Shown here piece by piece: positions 26,372 to 36,136 of a DNA stretch of 64,000 nucleotides (positions are counted from its first letter, which is position 1; every line of letters begins with the position of its first letter). Under the pieces are notes generated by a model. That model was not told the origin of the DNA. It worked only from the letters and a program-made list of their open reading frames with translations, and searched no databases. This DNA is from Gracilaria domingensis (taxonomy: Eukaryota > Rhodophyta > Florideophyceae > Gracilariales > Gracilariaceae). The stretch covers positions 62,001-126,000 of the forward strand of contig VCMS01000092.1 in NCBI GenBank assembly GCA_022539475.1, given 5' to 3'. The translations under genes and the position numbers were made by a program.

Positions 26372-29350
26372 ATGGCGTTTTCATGGTACTCTCGCCGAGG
26401 TGCCCTTGGCCCCGATACTATGGACACCTCGACGCCTCTCTTCGACGGATACAATTCCGATGTTCGTCGATTTCTCTTTTTCTTCGAGAACGTTGCCACC
26501 CGTGGAAAGCCTGATGAGGAGCGTTCCTCCGAAATCTTGGGCTTCCTAAGTGGTGACGCCTTCGATCATTATTATAATAATTTCTCTGTAGATGGCGTGC
26601 TCACCCCGAACGCGGCCAACTACATATCAGTTAAGAAGTCCCTGCTCGATCGCTTTGGCGCTGCTGAGGAACCCGAGGAGTATATCCGAGAAGCTGTGAC
26701 TGCCCGTTTGGACTACGGTGATCTCCTTGGTTCCCTCCAGCGCATGGACGCTTGCTTCGACAAGGCCGAGTTCAACGCGAAGGCCAAGTTCGGCCTTCTC
26801 CGTAAAGCGGTTATGGAGTACGCAGACCTAGCTCAGTTTGTGATATTCCGCGGAGCAAGCGACTATAAGTCGTTGAAAGACCTCATCAAATCCTTTGTGG
26901 CCGGCAAAAAGGCCCTCGGAGCAGGTGGTTCACTGGCGTTTATGCCTCCTCCGAAGAAAGTGTTACAAAGGAGGCCCGTCGACCCTTCTGATAGGGATCC
27001 CACTGCAGACAAGGTGGATCAGCTAGCTAGTCAGCTTGCAGAACTCACTCTCTTGATGAAGAAGAAGTCAGGACCACCTCCGAAGGCTGATGGAGAGCAA
27101 GTTTGTGGCTACTGTCAGAAGCCTGGTCACTTTTCTACTCGCTGTCCACAGAATCCGCATCGCGATACGCGTTGTGGGGGCTGTGGAAAGATGGGACATT
27201 CCATCGCAACGTGTTGGAAGCGCCATTCGGAAAAGAAGGTCCGTTTCGATGCCGAAAATCAGAAAGAAATCCCGGAAGTTCCCAGACCCAACCAAGTTTC
27301 TGTAGTCACCGAGGATGACGTTCAGGATCGCGAGACTGTAGCGATGGCCAAACGAGCCGCTGATGGCGCCCCATTGCCAAAGCAGGCCCGCCTGGAACAT
27401 CGGGTTGGTGTCAAGGAGCTTCTGAACCCAGCAAGCGACACCCCATTTCGCTTGATTCGCTCAGCTACGCGTAATCGATCCGGGAAGCCTAAGAAGGCCT
27501 CCACAAAGAAGCTCTCTGGTAAGTCAATGCTCCAGGAGCACGCCGGAAAGTATAACGTAATGGAGGAGCTCGCGAATGCCCCGACCGGGCTCACATTCGG
27601 TCAACTCATTCGCGGGGACGCCGATGCGGCCAAGAAAGATCTGCGTCGAATCATCTCTGGCCGTTCAACGACCAGAAAGGTCAATGCGACCCAGGTCGAG
27701 CGTGAAAACTCTCGTCTTAAGGTTGTGCCTATTACAGTCTATGGGACCATGACCCAAGCCTTCTTGGACTCTGGCGCTGTCCCGAATCTAATGTCAGCAG
27801 AACTAGCGGACCATCTGCTACTGACACCGAACCCCACTGAAAGGACGATTAAAGTAGCTGATGGCAATGTTGCCCGCATTCGTGGTACTCTAGAGGGCGT
27901 TCCTGTAAGGTTCGATGACCTCCGAGTATCCCTCGAGTTTCTTGTTATCGAGAAGCCCCCCTTCGATGTAATCATCGGGAACCCCACGCTAGAAAAGCTG
28001 CATGCCTGTATCGATCTTGGTACACAAGAAGTCACCATGAGTTACAACAAGAAGCACGTCGTTATAGGACTCGACTCCGATCGTTCCGGATTAGAAGCAT
28101 TTGTCCCGTTGTCTGAGACAGATAGCGAAGATTTCACGTCAGACTCTGATGCTATCCCGTCTGACTCTGAAGATGAGTCGGAGGACTTTGCTAACCTCCC
28201 CCTTCCAAAGCAGCGAACAACTGGTGGCGCCGAAGTGACCCTAGTGGCAGTAATGGAAAGGGATGGGGACGCAGGATCCCAGGATGGCGAAGAGGAGAAC
28301 GATGGTGAGGAAGAACCCGCCAATGTGACAGCGCAGCCCACCCAAGCCGGGCCGTTCGAAGGACCTCAAGTATCTGACCAAGCCCGTCGACCGACTCAGG
28401 CTGAAGATTCCAACGGCCCTAACTTCACCTGGCGTACCATCGGGACTCAGATTCATCTGGATAGTTTGACCGCGGAGCGTGGGGAGAACCCTCATGCAAA
28501 TAATGTGCATATTGCCGGACCCGATGGCCCACAAATTCCTCCAGAGGGAGAAAGGGTGGCAGTCGGACCAGCACCGCGTCAGCAATCCCAGCTGATCTCC
28601 CAGTATGATGATGACGAGGATCGACGATTCGAAGACGCGGAGGAAGAAGTGCAGGCAGATCCCCCTGTCGAAGAAAGGTCCGGACCCAATCCCTCCTCCT
28701 TCCAGAGCGAGTCTACGGATACCAGCGTACAGCCAGAAGATGTGAATGTCGTGATTCCTACAAGTATTGCACCCAGAGCTAATAACGCCAGCGAGGACAG
28801 TGAAGTCCGGCCTCCTGACGATGGGCCCGTAGGTGAAAGCCCGGCGGAGTTCCCAGACGGTAGTGACGATGAGGACGACTCCTCACCGGAGGAAGTAGAC
28901 CTCATTGGCTCACCACTCTACCGCGACTCTGACCTTACCATCCCGATCAGAGACGAAGTAGTTCTGCTTCCTTTAGCCGAAGGACAGTCAGTTACTGACT
29001 TCTTGGACGTGCGGGTTCAATTGCGACATCCAGTACCGTCACCCGCGCGTCCCCCTCATCTAGAAGCACAGAACTTACCGCTCAACCGCGTAGGAATGCT
29101 GGAGGACGACGACTCCGGCGGTTATGTCATAGCATTTGAAGAAGAACTACCTCCGGACGAAATCGACGCCCGGACCCCGGGAGATGATGAACATTCACAA
29201 GACCCAAGCCGCGACGAAGAAGTTGTGGCCGAGCCTACGTGCCCAGCGCAAGACATTGAGTATTCTCTGCAAGATCCAATTGCGCAAGATTCACTCGGTC
29301 GCACGCTCGACCGACGTGATTACCCCCCCACACCAACAAGGAGGAGGTGA
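26372..29350 (+). CDS. Gag-protease-acidic linker of copy A
   Basis: The start is the ATG at 26372, the first ATG after the LTR promoter; the frame is open further upstream but without ATG. Residues about 1-230 are Gag capsid-like helical sequence. Two CCHC zinc knuckles (C-x2-C-x4-H-x4-C) lie at about 245-281. An aspartic protease follows with FLDSGA near residue 464. A long acidic, disordered linker of about 400 residues then leads toward RT. The frame stops at 29350, because a C run at about 29323 has seven C where copy B has eight. In copy B the frame runs on into RT. The break may be a sequencing error, a mutation or, less likely, a programmed shift. Confidence 0.9.
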   Translation: MAFSWYSRRGALGPDTMDTSTPLFDGYNSDVRRFLFFFENVATRGKPDEERSSEILGFLSGDAFDHYYNNFSVDGVLTPNAANYISVKKSLLDRFGAAEEPEEYIREAVTARLDYGDLLGSLQRMDACFDKAEFNAKAKFGLLRKAVMEYADLAQFVIFRGASDYKSLKDLIKSFVAGKKALGAGGSLAFMPPPKKVLQRRPVDPSDRDPTADKVDQLASQLAELTLLMKKKSGPPPKADGEQVCGYCQKPGHFSTRCPQNPHRDTRCGGCGKMGHSIATCWKRHSEKKVRFDAENQKEIPEVPRPNQVSVVTEDDVQDRETVAMAKRAADGAPLPKQARLEHRVGVKELLNPASDTPFRLIRSATRNRSGKPKKASTKKLSGKSMLQEHAGKYNVMEELANAPTGLTFGQLIRGDADAAKKDLRRIISGRSTTRKVNATQVERENSRLKVVPITVYGTMTQAFLDSGAVPNLMSAELADHLLLTPNPTERTIKVADGNVARIRGTLEGVPVRFDDLRVSLEFLVIEKPPFDVIIGNPTLEKLHACIDLGTQEVTMSYNKKHVVIGLDSDRSGLEAFVPLSETDSEDFTSDSDAIPSDSEDESEDFANLPLPKQRTTGGAEVTLVAVMERDGDAGSQDGEEENDGEEEPANVTAQPTQAGPFEGPQVSDQARRPTQAEDSNGPNFTWRTIGTQIHLDSLTAERGENPHANNVHIAGPDGPQIPPEGERVAVGPAPRQQSQLISQYDDDEDRRFEDAEEEVQADPPVEERSGPNPSSFQSESTDTSVQPEDVNVVIPTSIAPRANNASEDSEVRPPDDGPVGESPAEFPDGSDDEDDSSPEEVDLIGSPLYRDSDLTIPIRDEVVLLPLAEGQSVTDFLDVRVQLRHPVPSPARPPHLEAQNLPLNRVGMLEDDDSGGYVIAFEEELPPDEIDARTPGDDEHSQDPSRDEEVVAEPTCPAQDIEYSLQDPIAQDSLGRTLDRRDYPPTPTRRR
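26384..26402 (+). other. Candidate primer-binding site
   Basis: TGGTACTCTCGCCGAGGTG begins right after the LTR end and would pair with a tRNA 3' end in ...GAGAGTACCA. It lies inside the gag coding region, since gag starts 12 nt upstream within the LTR. I cannot name the tRNA. Confidence 0.6.
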
Positions 29351-31155
29351 TTCTAGAACGGATCTCTCATCTCCCAAGGGATAGACGGGTGGACCTCCTC
29401 GCTGTTCTGGATAACTTGAATGTCATAGCATGGTCCTTGTATGATCTTAGGCCCTCTGACGTGCCGGTAACGCACAGGTTTGACCTCAGTGTCGAGACCC
29501 CAATTCATTCGAAGGTCCGAAGGCTACCCCCAAAGCATGACGACGTTGTTCGGAAAGAGGTCGACAAAATGTTGTCCGCCGGGATCATCAAGCCGTCCAC
29601 CTCTCCTTGGTCCTTCCCAGTTGTCATCGCACATAAGAAGGATGGAAAGCCCCGGTTCTGTGTCGACTATCGGGGTCTGAACCAGGTCATGACGCCCGAC
29701 AGGTGGCCCCTGCCAAACATGGAACAGATTTTTGACGATTTGGGTGGTTGTTCGTTCTTCACGACCCTAGACCTTTTCTCCGGATACTGGCAGGTGCGCA
29801 TGGCCCCTGACTGCAAAGAAATGACGACTTTCGTTTGTCGTCAGGGAACCTTCCAGTTTGAAGTCATGCCTTTTGGTCTCATGAATGCCCCAGCCACGTT
29901 TCAAAGAATGATGGACGCGGTCCTTCATGGGGTGGAGTTTGCTCGCGTCTATATAGACGACGTTGTCATCTTCTCGAGAAGCCTGGAAGAACATTTGTAC
30001 CACCTAACCAGGGTGCTCGAGATCCTTGCAAGTCATGGTCTGAAGATAAAAATATCCAAATGTGATTTTGCACAACCCCGTATCAAACTGCTTGGTCACA
30101 TCATCAACAAGGAAGGCACTTCGGTTGATCAAGACAAGATCGACGTCATCCAAAAGGCCCCCGAACCATCGACGGTAACCGAGCTCCGAAGTTTTCTCGG
30201 TCTAGCCAGTTATTATCGAAGGTTCATAAAGGATTTCGCAGATACGTCAGCAGTATTGCATGCTGCCACTACAGGGAAGGGAAAGCTGAATTTCACCAAT
30301 GAGATGAAGACAGCGTTTAATGATCTAAAGGGAAAGTTAGTATCCCCGCCGGTCTTAGCATTTCCCGACTTTGAGAAGCCTTTTAGAGTTGAAACCGATG
30401 CTTCTTCAGTCGCGCTTGGTGCCGTTCTGTCACAAAAGAAAGAGGACGGAATGTATCACCCAATTCAATTTGCCAGTCGCACGCTTAATGCCGCCGAGCG
30501 AAAGTATTCTACTTGCGAGAAAGAGGCCCTAGCCGTGGTCTTTGCCTTGAAGAAGTTTCGCATGTATCTACTCGGAGGTCTCCCCTTTGAGCTTGTTACG
30601 GACCACCAAGCTCTGAAGTATGCATTCCAAAAGAAGGACATTCACGGGCGCCTAGCCCGATGGATGGACCTGCTAGCGGAATACGAGTTCGTTATAGTCT
30701 ATAGATCTGGCGATAAGAATCGGGCTGCCGACTATCTCTCTCGCTTTGCCGTTGGGGATCCACCGGAGCCGGATGATGACGTGTCTGTTGTACTGAATGC
30801 AACGGACGAGGTCTATGACTTGGAGCCCTTCTGCGCGCACATCAAGTTGTACCTTGCCGCCTTTTCTTTTCCTGAAGAAGACCCTAAGATCCGCGCTTTG
30901 GTTAAGAGGAATGCGAAGAAGTTCTTCCTTTGGGAAGGTCTTCTCTATCGCCGTACCAAGAAAGGATTAAGAGTGGTACCCTCTGTAAGCGAGCGCCGTG
31001 GCATCCTCTCATCCTTTCATGATGACATAGGACATTGGGACTTGGAGGCTACTAAGGATCTGGTCCAGTTCCGATTCTGGTGGCCTGGAATGTACCCCGA
31101 CATCGTTTCATATGTTCGCAGTTGTGAGGGGTGTCAGTTCACCACCCCTGCTTAA
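29347..31155 (+). CDS. Reverse transcriptase / RNase H / integrase start of copy A
   Basis: This is the continuation of the polyprotein after the C-run frameshift, so its first ATG is probably not a true start. RT shows the fingers and palm motifs and the catalytic YIDD box (near 29949). RNase H follows with ETDASS and TDHQAL. The tether and the integrase HHCC zinc domain (H...GHWD... C-x2-C) come next. The frame stops at 31155, where a small indel, compared with copy B, shifts the reading into the next frame inside the integrase. Confidence 0.92.
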   Translation: MILERISHLPRDRRVDLLAVLDNLNVIAWSLYDLRPSDVPVTHRFDLSVETPIHSKVRRLPPKHDDVVRKEVDKMLSAGIIKPSTSPWSFPVVIAHKKDGKPRFCVDYRGLNQVMTPDRWPLPNMEQIFDDLGGCSFFTTLDLFSGYWQVRMAPDCKEMTTFVCRQGTFQFEVMPFGLMNAPATFQRMMDAVLHGVEFARVYIDDVVIFSRSLEEHLYHLTRVLEILASHGLKIKISKCDFAQPRIKLLGHIINKEGTSVDQDKIDVIQKAPEPSTVTELRSFLGLASYYRRFIKDFADTSAVLHAATTGKGKLNFTNEMKTAFNDLKGKLVSPPVLAFPDFEKPFRVETDASSVALGAVLSQKKEDGMYHPIQFASRTLNAAERKYSTCEKEALAVVFALKKFRMYLLGGLPFELVTDHQALKYAFQKKDIHGRLARWMDLLAEYEFVIVYRSGDKNRAADYLSRFAVGDPPEPDDDVSVVLNATDEVYDLEPFCAHIKLYLAAFSFPEEDPKIRALVKRNAKKFFLWEGLLYRRTKKGLRVVPSVSERRGILSSFHDDIGHWDLEATKDLVQFRFWWPGMYPDIVSYVRSCEGCQFTTPA

Positions 31156-32227
31156 GTACCGGCCAGGACAAAGAGCCCCATTGACTGGCCTATTTCATAC
31201 ATTCTCTGTGGACTTCGCCGGTCCTCTTCCGGCTACCAAGAATGGCAACCGTTTTGCTCTGATTGGTGTAGAACACATAACAGGATGGCCTATTGCCGCG
31301 GCCTACGGTAATCAGACCTCTACCACCGTCATTCACTTTGTTCGATCTCAGATCGTTTCCCCGTTTGGTCCCCCGCTGACGATCGTGTCCGACAACTTCA
31401 GTTCCTTCAAAGCCAAGGCAGTCGAGGCATACATGGAAAGTAAGAAGATATCCCTCAAGCCCACCATGGCCTATGCCCCTATGTCTAATGGCCGTGCTGA
31501 AAGAATGGTTGGAACATCAAGAAATCGATTGCCAAGACAATCTTCAATAAGGGACAAGAATGGGATGAAGCCCTCGAGCAAATACTTTACGGATACAGGA
31601 GGCGCCGGCTGGGTGGCGGGGTTTTCTCCTTTTGAGCTCATGTATGGCACAGTCCCGCGGATGAGCTCAGACGACCTACCCCCGCTCATCGTAGATCCAA
31701 CCCCCACTAATCGTCATCATGAACTACTTGCAAATTCCGCAGGCAGAGCTTCCAGAGTTCTATCTCAACCCAATCGACAGACGACCCCAAGTCCGGGCAC
31801 CGGTTCAACGTCGGTGATGAGGTCTTGGTGATACATGGGAAGGCTCTGATCCCAACGTGAAATGGCCTGCCTTCAGTCAAAATTCTACGGACCCTGTAAG
31901 GTGGTTAAGGCCAGGCACCCCCGATATGTCCTAGTGTCCCCTCATAATCGCTACACTAGAGAAGGGGTCCACGCCCGCCGGCTCAAGCGGTATCATCGCC
32001 GACCAGTTCATCTGCAGGACGAGGTGGTAGCCACTATTACGGAAGGCGAAGACACCCCTGTCCCATATCCCACTCAGATCACTGTAATGCCACTCCGCGT
32101 TGACTACAATATCCTCACTGCACCCCACCTCTCGTGTCACTTTATCATTGGAGGGAAAAGCATACATTCATGGCTTAGCCCTTTGAACGTCTCTATCCGG
32201 AGGTGGAAAGGGTTACCTGGACGCTGA
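31112..32227 (+). pseudogene. Integrase and C-terminal extension of copy A, frameshifted
   Basis: The integrase catalytic core is visible: first Asp in FSVDFAG, second in VSDNF (near 31387) and Glu in GRAERM (near 31496), the D-D-35-E pattern. At least one further single-base loss near 31516 disturbs the frame relative to copy B, and others follow. Pieces of the GP(F/Y)-like C-terminal module (GPCKVVKARHPRYVLV) and the terminal extension lie in different frames. Copy A therefore cannot make an intact integrase as assembled. Confidence 0.85.
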
Positions 32228-32591
32228 CGCATGCCTCACTCGCCCTGTTCTCAATCTCGGGGCCCGTTCTTGAGTCGTAGAGGAGGATCTATCTTAAGAA
32301 CATTATTTCGACGTGTGCACCAGAACTACGGCAGCAATATCGAGCCAGAATTCGCGGTATATCTTTACCACCATGCAGTCTCCTTGCATGGGCATCTCCC
32401 AGAATCGCAATTCTACATACAAGAGACTCAGGACCATATTTCGCACTATGCTCGCACAGGAATCGCTCGGATACTCAGCTACACCCCCGACCCAGAGAAG
32501 CTAGCAGTACCCTTTCTCTTCCCTAACACCCACCGAGAATTAGCCCAGTACTTACGAACGCCCGGCGTAGCGTCGTTTGGGTTTGTGGTCG

Positions 32592-34714
32592 TGTGGCCCG
32601 TCAACGGTAACACGGACAGGTGTGCGTGTCTACCACTCCCTGCGGTTGTGCCACGCTAGCGGGTAATACAGAATATAGTTTAAAATGCTTTATTATAGTT
32701 AATCTATCTTAGGTTTAAGTTAGTTTTCTACGCAAGAATCCTACTTGCGTGTGGCCAGGAGGCGCCGCACTACAAGCAGGCGACAATGAGAATTGATCTA
32801 CTTAAGTGGCAGAGAGGCGCTCCAACGCTGAACNAACGCCAGCGGTAATACAGAATAATAGTATTAAAATGCTATTAATTAATAGTTAAATCCCTATCTA
32901 TAGTTTAGTTAGATTTATCTACGCAGGATTCTACCCTTGTCGTGTGGCCACGAGGCGCCGCACTACAAGCAAGGGCCGAACATGAGAATTGTCTAACTTA
33001 AGTGAGCAGATGAGCAGCATCCACGCTGACCACCCGAACCTTCATACGAGCTGTCAATTAGCCAAAATATCAGTGGTCACCCACAGGAGGCGCTGCGCTT
33101 GCGCAAATACACGTGCATTCCACGCTGTGTTACTGCGTTGCGTAGGCGCCCCCTGTGGCGGCATATGCGCTTAAAGTATCTACCACCTACGCCTCTTATA
33201 GGCTAGTACGGTAGATTACAACGCATCCATTGGCCAAGCCAACCGTACCGTCGATTCCCGCCTGGAATCGACGGTGCGGTTGTGCATAAAAGGGCCGGAG
33301 CAGTCGCCTCCGACTCAACTCCGGCCAGACCACTTCCCTTCGACGACCTTCCCCCCTACCCCACCACAACCTTCCAACCTCTCTCCTTTCCCTTTGTCGT
33401 CCTCAACCTTTCCTCATCCCCTACTTCTCTCTCTACTTCTCCCCTTGGCGGCCTGGTCTCACCGCCCTCCCTCGCTCACTGCCACTCACACTGACCCTCT
33501 GTCTGGGCTCGTCCTGTGTGAGTAGGCAAAGCGTCTGCACCACCCTTCCATTGGGTTAGCCTTGTGCAGGCGTGACTCTGCCTTTCATTATCCGCTTTGT
33601 TTGGCCTTTCTTGTCTCTTTTGTTCCCTTCGTTGGTTTCTTTCGCTGTTGTTGTCTATCTGCCATTCTGTTTTGCCTGAACTACCGTTGTTGTTGTCATC
33701 TTCGTTTTTTCCCCGTTTCTTGCTGTTTGGCGGCCTTCTGCTGCCTGCATCCGTTCTATTGCTTCCCGTTTCGGCCTTGGTCCTGGTTTTGCTGGTTCTT
33801 TCGCGTTGCGATTCTGTTCCTCACATAGTGTTGCTTTGCACCTGTTGTTGCTAGACGCACTGTGTGATACAGCGTAAGGTTGTCCTTAACCTACGGCCCT
33901 GAGGCAATCGTTCAAGAGTAAGTTGTCTACAGCTACTCTTTTGGCATTTTGTGTGACTACTAACGTTTCGTTTGTTTCACATCAAGTGCCAAGGTCTATC
34001 GTTTCATCCAGCGAGTATTCGTCCGTGGTCGATCCGGACGAGCGTATAGAAGAAGTCCCCGATCCCGTTCCTCAGATAAAGAAGTCGGCTGTTCAGCCTC
34101 TTGACGGGCCACGCGAGCGCCACATCTTTCGTGTAGCCCACCAGAAGGAGAAGCGCCGTCGTAACCCCCCGCCACGTAAGCAAATCCTAAAGCGCTGCCG
34201 CGTCTGCGACATTAAGGTTCAGAGTCAACGCCAGCTTGAAGTTCACCAAGCAGGCCGACGCCATCGTAGAGCCGTACGTCGCGCCAACTACACCGAGCAG
34301 GACATCCACTGCGAGGTTTGTGACATCAAGTTCTCCGAAGCTCACGATCTGCGTGTGCACTACAGAAGCCGTCGCCATCGTGCGACCCTTAGGAAGAAGA
34401 ACAATACTATCTATTAGAGCACAGGTCTCTCTTTTCATTGTCCAGTTGTGACACATTTCTATTCATATCTCATTACATATATTATCCTTGTTTGTTCTTC
34501 TTTATCTTCTCGCCTATCGTTTGGTATCCCTCTTCTGTTCTTGTGTTCGTGCTTTGTTGTTTGGCTTCTGCCGCACTCTATCTACGTAAGCTTATATTTG
34601 GCTAGTGCTTCTTCGTCCGATTGGACTGGTACTCTACGAGAGCAAACTTTATTTTCATTGTTTTTGCCCCCTTTGGCTGTAACCGCCGGCGCCATCACAA
34701 AAATGGCGTTTTCA
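32592..34714 (+). repeat. LTR2 (middle LTR), about 2.1 kb, damaged at its left part
   Basis: It is about 210 bp longer than the other LTRs. Bases 32592-32833 are a poor copy of the LTR start with many small indels. After an N at 32834 the LTR sequence restarts at about LTR position 65, again with many indels until about 33060. From there on it matches LTR1 and LTR3 closely. This looks like a bad assembly join made from low-quality reads. Confidence 0.85.
33917..34417 (+). CDS. LTR-encoded two-finger C2H2 protein with splice-created start codon (copy 2)
   Basis: Predicted join of 33917 with 33987-34417, 143 aa, identical in protein to the copies in LTR1 and LTR3. Here the 69-nt intron (33918-33986) has the stronger donor GTAAGT. 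The branch point TACTAAC and the acceptor are unchanged. Confidence 0.75.
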   Translation, partial: SKLSTATLLAFCVTTNVSFVSHQVPRSIVSSSEYSSVVDPDERIEEVPDPVPQIKKSAVQPLDGPRERHIFRVAHQKEKRRRNPPPRKQILKRCRVCDIKVQSQRQLEVHQAGRRHRRAVRRANYTEQDIHCEVCDIKFSEAHDLRVHYRSRRHRATLRKKNNTIY

Positions 34715-36136
34715 TGGTACTCTCGCCGAGGTGCCCTTGGCCCCGATACTATGGACACCTCGACGCCTCTCTTCGACGGATACAATTCCGATGTTCGTCG
34801 ATTTCTCTTTTTCTTCGAGAACGTTGCCACCCGTGGAAAGCCTGATGAGGAGCGTTCCTCCGAAATCTTGGGCTTCCTAAGTGGTGACGCCTTCGATCAT
34901 TATTATAATAATTTCTCTGTAGATGGCGTGCTCACCCCGAACGCGGCCAACTACATATCAGTTAAGAAGTCCCTGCTCGATCGCTTTGGCGCTGCTGAGG
35001 AACCCGAGGAGTATATCCGAGAAGCTGTGACTGCCCGTTTGGACTACGGTGATCTCCTTGGTTCCCTCCAGCGCATGGACGCTTGCTTCGACAAGGCCGA
35101 GTTCAACGCGAAGGCCAAGTTCGGCCTTCTCCGTAAAGCGGTTATGGAGTACGCAGACCTAGCTCAGTTTGTGATATTCCGCGGAGCAAGCGACTATAAG
35201 TCGTTGAAAGACCTCATCAAATCCTTTGTGGCCGGCAAAAAGGCCCTCGGAGCAGGTGGTTCACTGGCGTTTATGCCTCCTCCGAAGAAAGTGTTACAAA
35301 GGAGGCCCGTCGACCCTTCTGATAGGGATCCCACTGCAGACAAGGTGGATCAGCTAGCTAGTCAGCTTGCAGAACTCACTCTCTTGATGAAGAAGAAGTC
35401 AGGACCACCTCCGAAGGCTGATGGAGAGCAAGTTTGTGGCTACTGTCAGAAGCCTGGTCACTTTTCTACTCGCTGTCCACAGAATCCGCATCGCGATACG
35501 CGTTGTGGGGGTTGTGGAAAGATGGGACATTCCATCGCAACGTGTTGGAAGCGCCATTCGGAAAAGAAGGTCCGTTTCGATGCCGAAAATCAGAAAGAAA
35601 TCCCGGAAGTTCCCAGACCCAACCAAGTTTCTGTAGTCACCGAGGATGACGTTCAGGATCGCGAGACTGTAGCGATGGCCAAACGAGCCGCTGATGGCGC
35701 CCCATTGCCAAAGCAGGCCCGCCTGGAACATCGGGTTGGTGTCAAGGAGCTTCTGAACCCAGCAAGCGACACCCCATTTCGCTTGATTCGCTCAGCTACG
35801 CGTAATCGATCCGGGAAGCCTAAGAAGGCCTCCACAAAGAAGCTCTCTGGTAAGTCAATGCTCCAGGAGCACGCCGGAAAGTATAACGTAATGGAGGAGC
35901 TCGCGAATGCCCCGACCGGGCTCACATTCGGTCAACTCATTCGCGGGGACGCCGATGCGGCCAAGAAAGATCTGCGTCGAATCATCTCTGGCCGTTCAAC
36001 GACCAGAAAGGTCAATGCGACCCAGGTCGAGCGTGAAAACTCTCGTCTTAAGGTTGTGCCTATTACAGTCTATGGGACCATGACCCAAGCCCTCTTGGAC
36101 TCTGGCGCTGTCCCGAATCTAATTCAGCAGAACTAG
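34703..36136 (+). pseudogene. Gag and protease start of copy B, frameshifted
   Basis: The start ATG is at 34703, in the end of LTR2. It matches copy A through Gag and both zinc knuckles to the protease LLDSGA motif. It stops at 36136, since one G is missing near 36123 compared with copy A. The rest of the protease and linker continues in another frame. Confidence 0.88.

Larger units (their letters stand above)
24470..26383 (+). repeat. LTR1 (5' LTR of copy A), 1914 bp
   Basis: The boundaries are set where similarity with the other copies stops on the left (TG at 24470) and by the right edge of LTR3 (CA). U3 runs to the TATA-like CATAAAAGG at about 24950. The rest is transcribed and contains a pyrimidine-rich leader, a candidate 69-nt intron, a zinc-finger coding region and the first four codons of gag. 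It differs from LTR2 and LTR3 at scattered sites, for example a GTAGGT donor instead of GTAAGT. Confidence 0.9.

Noticed and set aside
28241-28905. Minus-strand frames of 99-114 codons over the gypsy linker
   Set aside because: They are antisense shadows of the acidic linker, and their Ser-rich content mirrors its codons.
29310-29350. Programmed ribosomal frameshift between linker and RT in copy A
   Set aside because: Copy B reads straight through with one more C in the run, so a single-base length change in a homopolymer is the simpler reading.
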